Origin: Auanema rhodensis
Taxonomy: Eukaryota > Nematoda > Chromadorea > Rhabditida > Rhabditidae
Direction: 5' to 3'
NCBI GenBank assembly: GCA_964057225.1
Contig: OZ059899.1
Coordinates: 9,114,001 to 9,178,000 of the forward strand
Length of the DNA stretch: 64,000 bases
Of this stretch, positions 1 through 11,224 are shown in pieces. The stretch's first letter is position 1. Each line of letters opens with the position of its first letter. Made by a program: the position numbers and the translations under genes. The notes under the pieces were generated by a model. The model made no database searches, was not told where the DNA came from, and worked only from the letters and a program-made list of their open reading frames with translations.

Positions 1-532
1 TATTTTACCAAAGACAGTACTGGAGCGTAAGCTGAGAAAATTCGTAATAAAGTTTATTATTAATTTTTCAGATTGGGATGCGTCAATGAAGTTAATAATG
101 AGCTTGTATGCTCAAGCCCAGGATGTTCTCAGCGAAATTGTCCAAAACACGCTCTATGTCATCACAGGTTTCTTAAATTTATAGTACAATTAAGTATATT
201 TTTGTTTCAGACTAGCTGTTTTCATATCATTGGAGAATGAAAATAAAAAAAATGCAATTGTTGAAAACCTGGAACGGAAAAGGAACGAGAGAACAGCAAG
301 AGACGTGCAATCCGAGCAATTGAGACCAGCTGACGGGTCTAAATTCGATCAGAGACGATTTGGTTCGCAATTCTCCAAAACGAACCGTAAAAGAAACTAC
401 TATGACATGGAGTAAGTTTAACACTACTGTCCCGAAATAATTTTTTATTACAGTACGACAGCCGATTCAGATGAAGAGATTTTGATTCCAGGCCCATCAG
501 GACAACAGGATCGCTACTACTCACTTTCATAA
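1..532 (+). CDS. MULE transposase, C-terminal exons (partial)
   Basis: This is the end of a transposase gene whose full copy lies at 18085-20975. Exons are 1-26 (end of exon 12), 72-167, 211-411 and 454-532, and the stop codon is at 530-532. Introns are 45, 43 and 42 bases with GT-AG ends. The second exon here encodes the Cys/His cluster and the last encodes an acidic tail (DSDEE). The open ATG frame at 230-415 is exon 14 read through its donor and is not a separate gene. The catalytic residues lie upstream of the window. Confidence 0.88.
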
Positions 533-922
533 AGTGCCGTAGCTACAAAAATTGGATACTAATAAACTTGAATAAGGTGAGTGAACTAACATATTTCAAA
601 CTATATATTTGATTTCATTTACAATATTGATCCATCACACACTCTCACCAAACTGAGAATCATTATTAAAAGGTCAGTTAGAACGATTGCTTAACATCTT
701 TAATGAACACTTTTCATGTATGCAACTGCTCCACAAAAAGAAAACATGCGAAACGGAAAGTTTTATAAAAATTAAATTTCGATTCTTTTCACACTTCATG
801 TTCAACTAATGTAAAAATTTTTTTCCTGATAGTATAATCTCTAATTTGAAAAAAACATAAAATTTCAAACTACAACTTTTGTATTTTAGTATACTTAGTA
901 TAAAGATATTTTTTTGGTAAAC
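533..922 (+). other. MULE 3' non-coding region (left copy)
   Basis: AT-rich stretch between the transposase stop and the right inverted repeat. An AATAAA at 561-566, 29 bases after the stop, is the likely poly(A) signal. I see no further gene. Confidence 0.6.
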
Positions 923-1102
923 TTGGTATACTTGATGAATTTGGTAAACTTGGTAAACCTTGCAAAGTGTTCACAAATTAATATTAGGTATAATTTGGTA
1001 AACCTGGTAAACCTGGTATACCATATAACTATGGTAAACTTGTCTATTGCGTGGTAAACCTAGTTTGGTAAACCTAAAGTTTGGTAAACTTGTCAGTTTG
1101 CC
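923..1102 (-). repeat. MULE right terminal inverted repeat (left copy)
   Basis: Identical to 21366-21545 and inverted relative to 17354-17533. It is packed with GGTAAACC/GGTTTACC-type motifs. Confidence 0.92.
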
Positions 1103-1134
1103 GAAGATTGTAGGTTCGAATCCAGCCGTGGTCG
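1103..1134 (+). pseudogene. 3' remnant of MULE-interrupted tRNA-Arg(ACG)
   Basis: The stretch is nucleotides 42-73 of the tRNA, its first nine bases (GAAGATTGT) being the MULE target duplication. The T-arm has A63. The A box and anticodon arm are on the far side of the transposon, so this half cannot be expressed alone. Confidence 0.88.
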
Positions 1135-1671
1135 TAAATTTTTTTCATTTCACTTGTCATTTACAAAAATCGAATTTATCTTCTTCAACGATTATTTTTG
1201 CAATGTGTCATAAGAATTTCACAGTTGAACAAAACGTTTTTTAAGAAGTTTTTTTGTTGTCAACATATATATTTTCCTGGAATTCGAAAGCATTTGGGAT
1301 GGAATTTAAAAAGAAAAGAACTAGTTTTTCCTACTTTAAAACAAACAATACGAAATAAAATGAAAAAGATTGTTAGATATCCAATTTAAACATATACATT
1401 AACTTCGATAAAGAGCCTATTAGATTGAAATTTTATGTCTTACAGTTCTCCAACAGAACAGACTGATCCTGATTTTTCCACGATTACATAAAACTCTGGT
1501 TTGATATAAAAAAAAGGAGAGGAATAACGTTTCCAGGATGTCAAGGATATCGAATCTAGTGATATTGTAGAAAAATTTAATGTCAGCTCCATAGGTTTTC
1601 TCCTAATTTCTCTCATCACAATTGTCTTAGTTTTTTTTCTCATAAGAGTTTCTGAAATCTTAGTTGAACAA

Positions 1672-1744
1672 GGCCGCGTGGCGCAATGGATAACGCGTCT
1701 GCCTACGGAGCAGAAGATTGTAGGTTCGAATCCAGCCGTGGTCG
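1672..1744 (+). tRNA. tRNA-Arg(ACG), A63 type
   Basis: The gene is 73 nt. The acceptor stem GGCCGCG/CGTGGTC pairs with two G:T wobbles, with discriminator G73. The D-arm starts GCGC. The anticodon stem TCTGC/GCAGA encloses the loop CTACGGA, so the anticodon is ACG (inosine at 34, reading CGN). The variable loop is AGATT. The T-arm is GTAGG-TTCGAAT-CCAGC, leaving A51 opposite A63. The A box (TGGCGCAATGG) and B box (GGTTCGAATCC) are intact and a T7 terminator follows. C31:G39 replaces the A:T pair that I recall from other animal tRNA-Arg(ACG), a compensated change. This copy has the 3' flank beginning TCATTCATAAAAATCG and then ...TTTATTTTTTTC, rare in this block. Confidence 0.88.
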
Positions 1745-2280
1745 TAAATTTTTTTCATTTCACTTGTCATTCATAAAAATCGAATTTATTTTTTTCAATG
1801 ATTTTTTTTTGCAATGTGTCATAAGAATTACACAGTTGAACAAAACGTTTTTTAAGAATTTTCTTTCTTGTCAACATATATATTTTCCTGGAATTCGAAA
1901 GCATTTGGGATGGAAATTAGAAAGAAAAGAACTAGTTTTTCCTACTTTAAAACAAACAATAAGAAATAAAATGAAAAAGATTGTTAGATATCCAATTTAA
2001 ACTTATACATTAACTTCGATAAAGAGCCTATTAGATTGAAATTTTATGTCTTACAGTTCTCCAACAGAACAGACTGATCCTGATTTCTCTATGATTACAT
2101 AAAACTCCCGTTTGATATAAAAAAAGGAGAGGAATAACGTTTCCAGGATGTCAAGGATATCGAATCTAGTGATATTGTAGAGAAATGTAATGTCAGCTTC
2201 ATAGCTTTTCTCTTGATTTCTCTCATCACAATTGTCTTAGTTTTTTTCTCATAAGAGTTTCTGAAATCTCAGTTAAACAA

Positions 2281-2353
2281 GGCCGCGTGGCGCAATGGAT
2301 AACGCGTCTGCCTACGGAGCAGAAGATTGTAGGTTCGAATCCAGCCGTGGTCG
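2281..2353 (+). tRNA. tRNA-Arg(ACG), A63 type
   Basis: Same fold as the 1672 copy, with the A51:A63 T-stem mismatch. The 3' flank is the common A-type (TCATTTACAAAAATCG). Confidence 0.88.
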
Positions 2354-3298
2354 TAAATTTTTTTCATTTCACTTGTCATTTACAAAAATCGAATTTATCT
2401 TCTTCAACGATTATTTTTGCAATGTGTCATAAGAATTTCACAGTTGAACAAAACGTTTTTTAAGAAGTTTTTTTGTTGTCAACATATATATTGTGCTGGA
2501 ATTCGAAAGCATTTGGGATGGAAATTAGAAAGAAAAGAACTAGTTTTTCCTACTTTAAAACAAACAATACGAAATAAAATGAAAAAGATTGTTAGATATC
2601 CAATTTAAACATATACATTAACTTCGATAAAGAGCCTATTAGATTGAAATTTTATGTCTTACAGTACTCCAACAGAACAGACTGATCTTGATTTCTCTAC
2701 AATTACATAAAACTCCCGTTTGATATAAAAAAAGGAGAGGAATAACGTTTCCAAGATGTCGAGGATATCGAATCTAGTGATATTGTAAAAAAATGTAATG
2801 TCAGCTCCATAGGTTTTCTCCTAATTTCTCTCATCACAATTGTCTTAGTTTTTTTTCTCATAAGAGTTTCTGAAATCTTAGGTGAACAAGGCCGTATATA
2901 ATTTCCTGGAATTCGAAAGCATTTGGGATGGAAATTAGAAAGAAAAGAACTAGTTTTTCCTACTTTAAAACAAACAATAAGAAATAAAATGAAAAAGATT
3001 GTTAGATATCCAATTTAAACTTATACATTTACTTCGATAAAGAGCCTATTAGATTGAAATTTTATGTCTTACAGTTCTCCAACAGAACAGACTGATCCTG
3101 ATTTCTCTATGATTACATAAAACTCCCGTTTGATATAAAAAAAGGAGAGGAATAACGTTTCCAGGATGTCAAGGATATCGAATCTAGTGATATTGTAGAG
3201 AAATGTAATGTCAGCTTCATAGCTTTTCTCTTGATTTCTCTCATCACAATTGTCTTAGTTTTTTTCTCATAAGAGTTTCTGAAATCTCAGTTAAACAA

Positions 3299-3371
3299 GG
3301 CCGCGTGGCGCAATGGATAACGCGTCTGCCTACGGAGCAGAAGATTGTAGGTTCGAATCCAGCCGTGGTCG
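3299..3371 (+). tRNA. tRNA-Arg(ACG), A63 type
   Basis: A63 copy placed directly after the short monomer at 2890. Confidence 0.88.
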
Positions 3372-3907
3372 TAAATTTTTTTCATTTCACTTGTCATTTA
3401 CAAAAATCGAATTTATCTTCTTCAACGATTATTTTTGCAATGTGTCATAAGAATTTCACAGTTGAACAAAACGTTTTTTAAGAAGTTTTTTTGTTGTCAA
3501 CATATATATTTTGCTGGAATTCGAAAGCATTTGGGATGGAAATTAGAAAGAAAAGAACTAGTTTTTCCTACTTTAAAACAAACAATACGAAATAAAATGA
3601 AAAAGATTGTTAGATATCCAATTTAAACATATACATTAACTTCGATAAAGAGCCTATTAGATTGAAATTTTATGTCTTACAGTACTCCAACAGAACAGAC
3701 TGATCTTGATTTCTCTACAATTACATAAAACTCCCGTTTGATATAAAAAAAGGAGAGGAATAACGTTTCCAAGATGTCGAGGATATCGAATCTAGTGATA
3801 TTGTAAAAAAATGTAATGTCAGCTCCATAGGTTTTCTCCTAATTTCTCTCATCACAATTGTCTTAGTTTTTTTCCTCATAAGAGTTTCTGAAATCTTAGT
3901 TGAACAA

Positions 3908-3980
3908 GGCCGCGTGGCGCAATGGATAACGCGTCTGCCTACGGAGCAGAAGATTGTAGGTTCGAATCCTGCCGTGGTCG
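3908..3980 (+). tRNA. tRNA-Arg(ACG), T63 type
   Basis: The T-arm 3' strand is CCTGC, so A51:T63 pairs and all five T-stem positions can form. The 3' flank is the T-type (…TTTAACTTTTTTAATG). This is the form most likely to be a functional gene. Confidence 0.92.
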
Positions 3981-4515
3981 TAAATTTTTTTCATTTCACT
4001 TGTCATTCATAAAAATCGAATTTAACTTTTTTAATGAATATTTTCGCAATGTGTCATAAGAATTACACAGTTGAACAAAACGTTTTTTAAGAATTTTCTT
4101 TGTTGTCAATATATATTTTTTCCTGGAATTCGAAAGCATTTGGGATGGAATTTAGAAAGAAAAGAACTAGTTTTTCCTACTTTAAAACAAACAATAAGAA
4201 ATAAAATGAAAAAGATTGTTAGATATCCAATTTAAACATATACATTTACTTCGATAAAGAGCCTATTAGATTGAAATTTTATGTCTTACAGTTCTCCAAC
4301 AGAACAGACTGATCCTGATTTCTCTATGATTACATAAAACTCCCGTTTGATATAAAAAAAGGAGAGGAATAACGTTTCCAGGATGTCAAGGATATCGAAT
4401 CTAGTGATATTGTAGAGAAATGTAATGTCAGCTTCATAGCTTTTCTCTTGATTTCTCTCATCACAATTGTCTTAGTTTTTTTCTCATAAGAGTTTCTGAA
4501 ATCTCAGTTAAACAA

Positions 4516-4588
4516 GGACGCGTGGCGCAATGGATAACGCGTCTGCCTACGGAGCAGAAGATTGTAGGTTCGAATCCAGCCGTGGTCG
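4516..4588 (+). tRNA. tRNA-Arg(ACG), A63 type, acceptor mutation
   Basis: The 5' end reads GGACGCG. The C3A change breaks the 3:70 pair in addition to the A51:A63 mismatch. Likely a poor or dead copy. Confidence 0.75.
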
Positions 4589-5125
4589 TAAATTTTTTTC
4601 ATTTCACTTGTCATTTACAAAAATCGAATTTATCTTCTTCAACGATTATTTTTGCAATGTGTCATAAGAATTTCACAGTTGAACAAAACGTTTTTTAAGA
4701 AGTTTTTTTGTTGTCAACATATATATTTTGCTGGAATTCGAAAGCATTTGGGATGGAAATTAGAAAGAAAAGAACTAGTTTTTCCTACTTTAAAACAAAC
4801 AATACGAAATAAAATGAAAAAGATTGTTAGATATCCAATTTAAACATATACATTAACTTCGATAAAGAGCCTATTAGATTGAAATTTTAAGTCTTACAGT
4901 TCTCCAACAGAACAGACTGATCCTGATTTTTCTACGATTACATAAAATTCTCGTTTGATATAAAAAAAGGAGAGGAATAACGTTTCCAAGATGTCGAGGA
5001 TATCGAATCTAGTGATATTGTAAAAAAATGTAATGTCAGCTCCATAGGTTTTCTCCTAATTTCTCTCATCACAATTGTCTTAGTTTTTTTTTCTCATAAG
5101 AGTTTCTGAAATCTTAGTTGAACAA

Positions 5126-5198
5126 GGCCGCGTGGCGCAATGGATAACGCGTCCGCCTACGGAGCAGAAGATTGTAGGTTCGAATCCTGCCGTGGTCG
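5126..5198 (+). tRNA. tRNA-Arg(ACG), T63 type, anticodon-stem mutation
   Basis: The anticodon stem reads TCCGC against GCAGA. T29C leaves C29 opposite A41. The T-stem is fully paired. Confidence 0.78.
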
Positions 5199-6143
5199 TA
5201 AATTTTTTTCATTTCACTTGTCATTCATAAAAATCGAATTTAACTTTTTTAATGAATATTTTCGCAATGTGTCATAAGAATTACACAGTTGAACAAAACG
5301 TTTTTTAAGAATTTTCTTTGTTGTCAACATATATATTTTCCTGGAATTCGAAAGCATTTGGGATGGAATTTAGAAAGAAAAGAACTAGTTTTTCCTACTT
5401 TAAAACAAACAATAAGAAATAAAATGAAAAAGATTGTTAGATATCCAATTTAAACATATACATTAACTTCGGTAAAGAGCGTATTAGATTGAAATTTTAT
5501 GTCTTACAGTACTCCAACAGAACAGACTGATCTTGATTTCTCTACAATTACATAAAACTCCCGTTTGATATAAAAAAAGGAGAGGAATAACGTTTCCAGG
5601 ATGTCAAGGATATCGAATCTAGTGATATTGTAGAGAAATGTAATGTCAGCTCCATAGGTTTTCTCCTAATTTCTCTCATCACAATTGTCTTAGTTTTTTT
5701 TCTCATAAGAGTTTCTGAAATCTTAGGTGAACAAGGCCGTATATAATTTCCTGGAATTCGAAAGCATTTGGGATGGAATTAAGAAAGAAAAGAACTAGTT
5801 TTTCGTACTTTAAAACAAACAATAAGAAATAAAATGAAAAAGATTGTTAGATATCCAATTTAAACATATACATTTACTTCGATAAAGAGCCTATTAGATT
5901 GAAATTTTATGTCTTACAGTTCTCCAACAGAACAGACTGATCCTGATTTCTCTATGATTACATAAAACTCCCGTTTGATATAAAAAAAGGAGAGGAATAA
6001 CGTTTCCAGGATGTCAAGGATATCGAATCTAGTGATATTGTAGAGAAATGTAATGTCAGCTTCATAGCTTTTCTCTTGATTTCTCTCATCACAATTGTCT
6101 TAGTTTTTTTCTCATAAGAGTTTCTGAAATCTCAGTTAAACAA

Positions 6144-6216
6144 GGCCGCGTGGCGCAATGGATAACGCGTCTGCCTACGGAGCAGAAGATTGTAGGTTCG
6201 AATCCAGCCGTGGTCG
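6144..6216 (+). tRNA. tRNA-Arg(ACG), A63 type
   Basis: The 3' flank reads TAATTTTTTTT, one A fewer and one T more than usual. First tRNA of a 1628-bp trimer. Confidence 0.88.
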
Positions 6217-7163
6217 TAATTTTTTTTCATTTCACTTGTCATTTACAAAAATCGAATTTATCTTCTTCAACGATTATTTTTGCAATGTGTCATAAGAATT
6301 TCACAGTTGAACAAAACGTTTTTTAAGAAGTTTTTTTGTTGTCAACATATATATTTTGCTGGAATTCGAAAGCATTTGGGATGGAAATTAGAAAGAAAAG
6401 AACTAGTTTTTCCTACTTTAAAACAAACAATACGAAATAAAATGAAAAAGATTGTTAGATATCCAATTTAAACATATACATTAACTTCGATAAAGAGCCT
6501 ATTAGATTGAAATTTTAAGTCTTACAGTTCTCCAACACAACAGACTGATCCTGATTTTTCTACGATTACATAAAACTCTCGTTTGATATAAAAAAAGGAG
6601 AGGAATAACGTTGCCAGGATGTCAAGGATATCGAATCTAGTGATATTATAGAAAAATGTAATGTCAGCTCCATAGGTTTTCTCCTAATTTCTCTCATCAC
6701 AATTGTCTTAGTTTTTTTTCTCATAAGAGTTTCTGAAATCTTAGGTGAACAAGGCCGTATATAATTTCCTGGAATTCGAAAGCATTTGGGATGGAATTTA
6801 GAAAGAAAAGAACTAGTTTTTCCTACTTTAAAACAAACAATAAGAAATAAAATGAAAAAGATTGCTAGATATCCAATTTAAACTTATACATTTACTTCGA
6901 TAAAGAGCCTATTAGTTTGAAATTTTATGTCTTACAGTTCTCCAACAGAACAGACTGATCCTGATTTTTCTACGATTACATAAAATTCTCGTTTGATATA
7001 AAAAAAGGAGAGGAATAACGTTTCCAAGATGTCGAGGATATCGAATCTAGTGATATTGTAAAAAAATGTAATGTCAGCTCCATAGGTTTTCTCCTAATTT
7101 CTCTCATCACAATTGTCTTAGTTTTTTTTTCTCATAAGAGTTTCTGAAATCTTAGTTGAACAA

Positions 7164-7236
7164 GGCCGCGTGGCGCAATGGATAACGCGTCTGCCTACGG
7201 AGCAGAAGATTGTAGGTTCGAATCCTGCCGTGGTCG
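7164..7236 (+). tRNA. tRNA-Arg(ACG), T63 type
   Basis: Fully paired T-stem; third member of the trimer starting at 6144. Confidence 0.92.
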
Positions 7237-7771
7237 TAAATTTTTTTCATTTCACTTGTCATTCATAAAAATCGAATTTAACTTTTTTAATGAATATTTT
7301 CGCAATGTGTCATAAGAATTACACAGTTGAACAAAACGTTTTTTAAGAATTTTCTTTGTTGTCAACATATATATTTTCCTGGAATTCGAAAGCATTTGGG
7401 ATGGAATTTAGAAAGAAAAGAACTAGTTTTTCCTACTTTAAAACAAACAATAAGAAATAAAATGAAAAAGATTGTTAGATATCCAATTTAAACATATACA
7501 TTAACTTCGGTAAAGAGCGTATTAGATTGAAATTTTATGTCTTACAGTACTCCAACAGAACAGACTGATCTTGATTTCTCTACAATTACATAAAACTCCC
7601 GTTTGATATAAAAAAAGGAGAGGAATAACGTTTCCAGGATGTCAAGGATATCGAATCTAGTGATATTGTAGAGAAATGTAATGTCAGCTTCATAGCTTTT
7701 CTCTTGATTTCTCTCATCACAATTGTCTTAGTTTTTTTCTCATAAGAGTTTCTGAAATCTCAGTTAAACAA

Positions 7772-7844
7772 GGCCGCGTGGCGCAATGGATAACGCGTCT
7801 GCCTACGGAGCAGAAGATTGTAGGTTCGAATCCAGCCGTGGTCG
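7772..7844 (+). tRNA. tRNA-Arg(ACG), A63 type
   Basis: A63 copy. Its downstream flank carries a private G-to-T change (AAAACTTTTTTT near 7945) that also marks the copies at 28215 and 34532. Confidence 0.88.
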
Positions 7845-8381
7845 TAAATTTTTTTCATTTCACTTGTCATTTACAAAAATCGAATTTATCTTCTTCAACG
7901 ATTATTTTTGCAATGTGTCATAAGAATTTCACAGTTGAACAAAACTTTTTTTAAGAAGTTTTTTTGTTGTCAACATATATATTTTGCTGGAATTCGAAAG
8001 CATTTGGGATGGAAATTAGAAAGAAAAGAACTAGTTTTTCCTACTTTAAAACAAACAATACGAAATAAAATGAAAAAGATTGTTAGATATCCAATTTAAA
8101 CATATACATTAACTTCGATAAAGAGCCTATTAGATTGAAATTTTAAGTCTTACAGTTCTCCAACAGAACAGACTGATCCTGATTTTTCTACGATTACATA
8201 AAATTCTCGTTTGATATAAAAAAAGGAGAGGAATAACGTTTCCAAGATGTCGAGGATATCGAATCTAGTGATATTGTAAAAAAATGTAATGTCAGCTCCA
8301 TAGGTTTTCTCCTAATTTCTCTCATCACAATTGTCTTAGTTTTTTTTTCTCATAAGAGTTTCTGAAATCTTAGTTGAACAA

Positions 8382-8454
8382 GGCCGCGTGGCGCAATGGA
8401 TAACGCGTCTGCCTACGGAGCAGAAGATTGTAGGTTCGAATCCTGCCGTGGTCG
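8382..8454 (+). tRNA. tRNA-Arg(ACG), T63 type
   Basis: Fully paired T-stem; followed by two short monomers in a row (8991, 9401). Confidence 0.92.
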
Positions 8455-9811
8455 TAAATTTTTTTCATTTCACTTGTCATTCATAAAAATCGAATTTAAC
8501 TTTTTTAATGAATATTTTCGCAATGTGTCATAAGAATTACACAGTTGAACAAAACGTTTTTTAAGAATTTTCTTTGTTGTCAACATATATATTTTCCTGG
8601 AATTCGAAAGCATTTGGGATGGAATTTAGAAAGAAAAGAACTAGTTTTTCCTACTTTAAAACAAACAATAAGAAATAAAATGAAAAAGATTGTTAGATAT
8701 CCAATTTAAACATATACATTAACTTCGGTAAAGAGCGTATTAGATTGAAATTTTATGTCTTACAGTACTCCAACAGAACAGACTGATCTTGATTTCTCTA
8801 CAATTACATAAAACTCCCGTTTGATATAAAAAAAGGAGAGGAATAACGTTTCCAGGATGTCAAGGATATCGAATCTAGTGATATTGTAGAGAAATGTAAT
8901 GTCAGCTCCATAGGTTTTCTCCTAATTTCTCTCATCACAATTGTCTTAGTTTTTTTTCTCATAAGAGTTTCTGAAATCTTAGGTGAACAAGGCCGTATAT
9001 AATTTCCTGGAATTCGAAAGCATTTGGGATGGAATTTAGAAAGAAAAGAACTAGTTTTTCCTACTTTAAAACAAACAATAAGAAATAAAATGAAAAAGAT
9101 TGCTAGATATCCAATTTAAACTTATACATTTACTTCGATAAAGAGCCTATTAGTTTGAAATTTTATGTCTTACAGTTCTCCAACAGAACAGACTGATCCT
9201 GATTTTTCTACGATTACATAAAATTCTCGTTTGATATAAAAAAAGGAGAGGAATAACGTTTCCAAGATGTCGAGGATATCGAATCTAGTGATATTGTAGA
9301 GAAATGTAATGTCAGCTCCATAGGTTTTCTCCTAATTTCTCTCATCACAATTGTCTTAGTTTTTTTTCTCATAAGAGTTTCTGAAATCTTAGGTGAACAA
9401 GGCCGTATATAATTTCCTGGAATTCGAAAGCATTTGGGATGGAATTTAGAAAGAAAAGAACTAGTTTTTCCTACTTTAAAACAAACAATAAGAAATAAAA
9501 TGAAAAAGATTGCTAGATATCCAATTTAAACTTATACATTTACTTCGATAAAGAGCCTATTAGTTTGAAATTTTATGTCTTACAGTTCTCCAACAGAACA
9601 GACTGATCCTGATTTTTCTACGATTACATAAAATTCTCGTTTGATATAAAAAAAGGAGAGGAATAACGTTTCCAAGATGTCGAGGATATCGAATCTAGTG
9701 ATATTGTAAAAAAATGTAATGTCAGCTCCATAGGTTTTCTCCTAATTTCTCTCATCACAATTGTCTTAGTTTTTTTTTCTCATAAGAGTTTCTGAAATCT
9801 TAGTTGAACAA

Positions 9812-9884
9812 GGCCGCGTGGCGCAATGGATAACGCGTCTGCCTACGGAGCAGAAGATTGTAGGTTCGAATCCTGCCGTGGTCG
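9812..9884 (+). tRNA. tRNA-Arg(ACG), T63 type
   Basis: Last tRNA before the Maverick junction at 10499/10500. Confidence 0.92.
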
Positions 9885-10490
9885 TAAATTTTTTTCATTT
9901 CACTTGTCATTCATAAAAATCGAATTTAACTTTTTTAATGAATATTTTCGCAATGTGTCATAAGAATTACACAGTTGAACAAAACGTTTTTTAAGAATTT
10001 TCTTTGTTGTCAACATATATATTTTCCTGGAATTCGAAAGCATTTGGGATGGAATTTAGAAAGAAAAGAACTAGTTTTTCCTACTTTAAAACAAACAATA
10101 AGAAATAAAATGAAAAAGATTGTTAGATATCCAATTTAAACATATACATTAACTTCGGTAAAGAGCGTATTAGATTGAAATTTTATGTCTTACAGTACTC
10201 CAACAGAACAGACTGATCTTGATTTCTCTACAATTACATAAAACTCCCGTTTGATATAAAAAAAGGAGAGGAATAACGTTTCCAGGATGTCAAGGATATC
10301 GAATCTAGTGATATTGTAGAGAAATGTAATGTCAGCTCCATAGGTTTTCTCCTAATTTCTCTCATCACAATTGTCTTAGTTTTTTTTCTCATAAGAGTTT
10401 CTGAAATCTTAGGTGAACAAGGCCGTATATAATTTCCTGGAATTCGAAAGCATTTGGGATGGAATTTAGAAAGAAAAGAACTAGTTTTTC

Positions 10491-10907
10491 CTACTTTAAT
10501 GACTGAAAGACTGAAAATCCATTGGGCTCCGTTTTTGTTTTATCCAATACAAAATCTAAAATTTTTGTAATATTCGTGTTTGGTACAGCCTCATTATTAA
10601 TCACAAGTTGGTTATTCTTGTTTGTGCGCACCTCTGGAAATTTCTCCCACAAATTGTTATACTTTCTTGGCAACTTGTATTCTGGCAATAGAGGTGGATC
10701 AGCATTTTCCACTTGTACTGATATGGGCGCATCTATACTTTCTCTATAGTTTTTGAGACGAGCAATCAAGTCTTCGTATAGTTCAGCCTTTTTATAATCG
10801 GGTATAGCTCTATTTTCTCGTAAAAGCTTCAATTCAGCATCAAACTTGTCTATATTAATTGTTTCCTCGTCGACAGGAATTAGTCGATATTTATGATTGA
10901 GCTTCAT
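10491..10907 (-). CDS. Small conserved Maverick protein (C-terminus chimeric)
   Basis: The 138-residue frame starts at ATG 10905-10907. From memory of the family, it resembles the short Maverick protein that begins with a basic stretch and a hydrophobic RLIPVD-like segment, followed by a helical region (here about residues 20-60) that mentions the next YEDL..RL helix. Function is not established. The start overlaps the stop of the upstream gene by four bases (ATGA), as in a tightly packed transcription unit. The last codons and the stop at 10491-10493 come from satellite sequence across the junction at 10499, so the native C-terminus is lost. The plus-strand frame at 10522-10749 is its shadow. 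Confidence 0.7.
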   Translation of the reverse strand: MKLNHKYRLIPVDEETINIDKFDAELKLLRENRAIPDYKKAELYEDLIARLKNYRESIDAPISVQVENADPPLLPEYKLPRKYNNLWEKFPEVRTNKNNQLVINNEAVPNTNITKILDFVLDKTKTEPNGFSVFQSLK

Positions 10908-11212
10908 GATTTAAAACCAAAATAGGCAATACTACATGTAACTATTGTTTTCAATTGTTTGTGTGAAAGCGTTGCCAATAATGATTTAGCCTTTTCCGGT
11001 GTGCGTATCAAAGCTATTTGACGTAATAATGAAGATATGGGCAAGAGGGTTTTATATTCCTTGTTAGTTAAAAGAAAATTATTATTTTTCACAATATTAA
11101 ATACAATTTCAACAATAATTTCAATTTGTGCAAAAGAAAATGAGGAAACAGAACAAGGAGTTTTGGCGCAAGAAGACAAAAAGTTGAAATTTGACAAAAT
11201 ACGACCACTCAT
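10904..11212 (-). CDS. Small conserved Maverick helical protein
   Basis: The 102-residue frame has an ATG start at 11210-11212. It is predicted mostly helical: an N-terminal SGRILSNFNFL segment, then a QIEIIVEIVFNIVKNNNFLLT stretch in pieces (about residues 29-49), and a C-terminal Lys/Leu-rich helix. Position and pattern match the small protein that commonly sits between the ATPase and the RLIP-type protein in Mavericks. Its role is unknown to me. It lies 12 bases after the ATPase stop and overlaps the next gene by four bases, so the three genes look co-transcribed on the minus strand. Confidence 0.65.
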   Translation of the reverse strand: MSGRILSNFNFLSSCAKTPCSVSSFSFAQIEIIVEIVFNIVKNNNFLLTNKEYKTLLPISSLLRQIALIRTPEKAKSLLATLSHKQLKTIVTCSIAYFGFKS

Positions 11213-11224
11213 TGAACAAGCACT

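Larger units (their letters stand above)
1..1102 (+). mobile_element. MULE transposon, 3' portion (left copy, cut by window edge)
   Basis: Same sequence as 20444-21545. It contains the last part of transposase exon 12, exons 13-15, a 3' non-coding stretch and the right terminal inverted repeat (923-1102). The element ends at 1102 in GTTTGCC and is followed at once by the 9-bp target duplication GAAGATTGT. The 5' part lies left of the window. Confidence 0.93.
6144..7771 (+). repeat. Higher-order satellite unit, 1628 bp (A63 full, short, T63 full)
   Basis: Three monomers in fixed order: full A63 at 6144, short at 6753, full T63 at 7164. The order recurs at 26587, 32904, 38201, 43089, 44718 and 46347, where the period is 1628-1629 bp. 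The next A63 tRNA starts at 7772. Confidence 0.88.
1..10499. repeat. Left copy of a 20.4 kb tandem duplication (shared part)
   Basis: This stretch recurs at 20444-30942 at a constant offset of 20443. Every element lands at the same offset: MULE 3' end, target duplication, all eleven tRNA genes, every short monomer. I saw no base difference in the parts compared. Identity stops at 10499: here the sequence turns into Maverick DNA at 10500, while the right copy continues as satellite. Either a very recent duplication or an assembly repeat. Confidence 0.93.
1103..10499 (+). repeat. tRNA-Arg satellite array, left block
   Basis: The array is a head-to-tail run of two monomer lengths. Full monomers (about 609 bp, with a tRNA) start at 1672, 2281, 3299, 3908, 4516, 5126, 6144, 7164, 7772, 8382 and 9812. 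Short monomers (about 410 bp, without a tRNA) start at 2890, 5735, 6753, 8991, 9401 and 10421, the last being cut at 10499. The short monomer begins GGCCGTATATAA: the first five tRNA bases are joined to sequence about 199 bp downstream. The non-tRNA part is AT-rich and I recognise no gene in it. Confidence 0.95.
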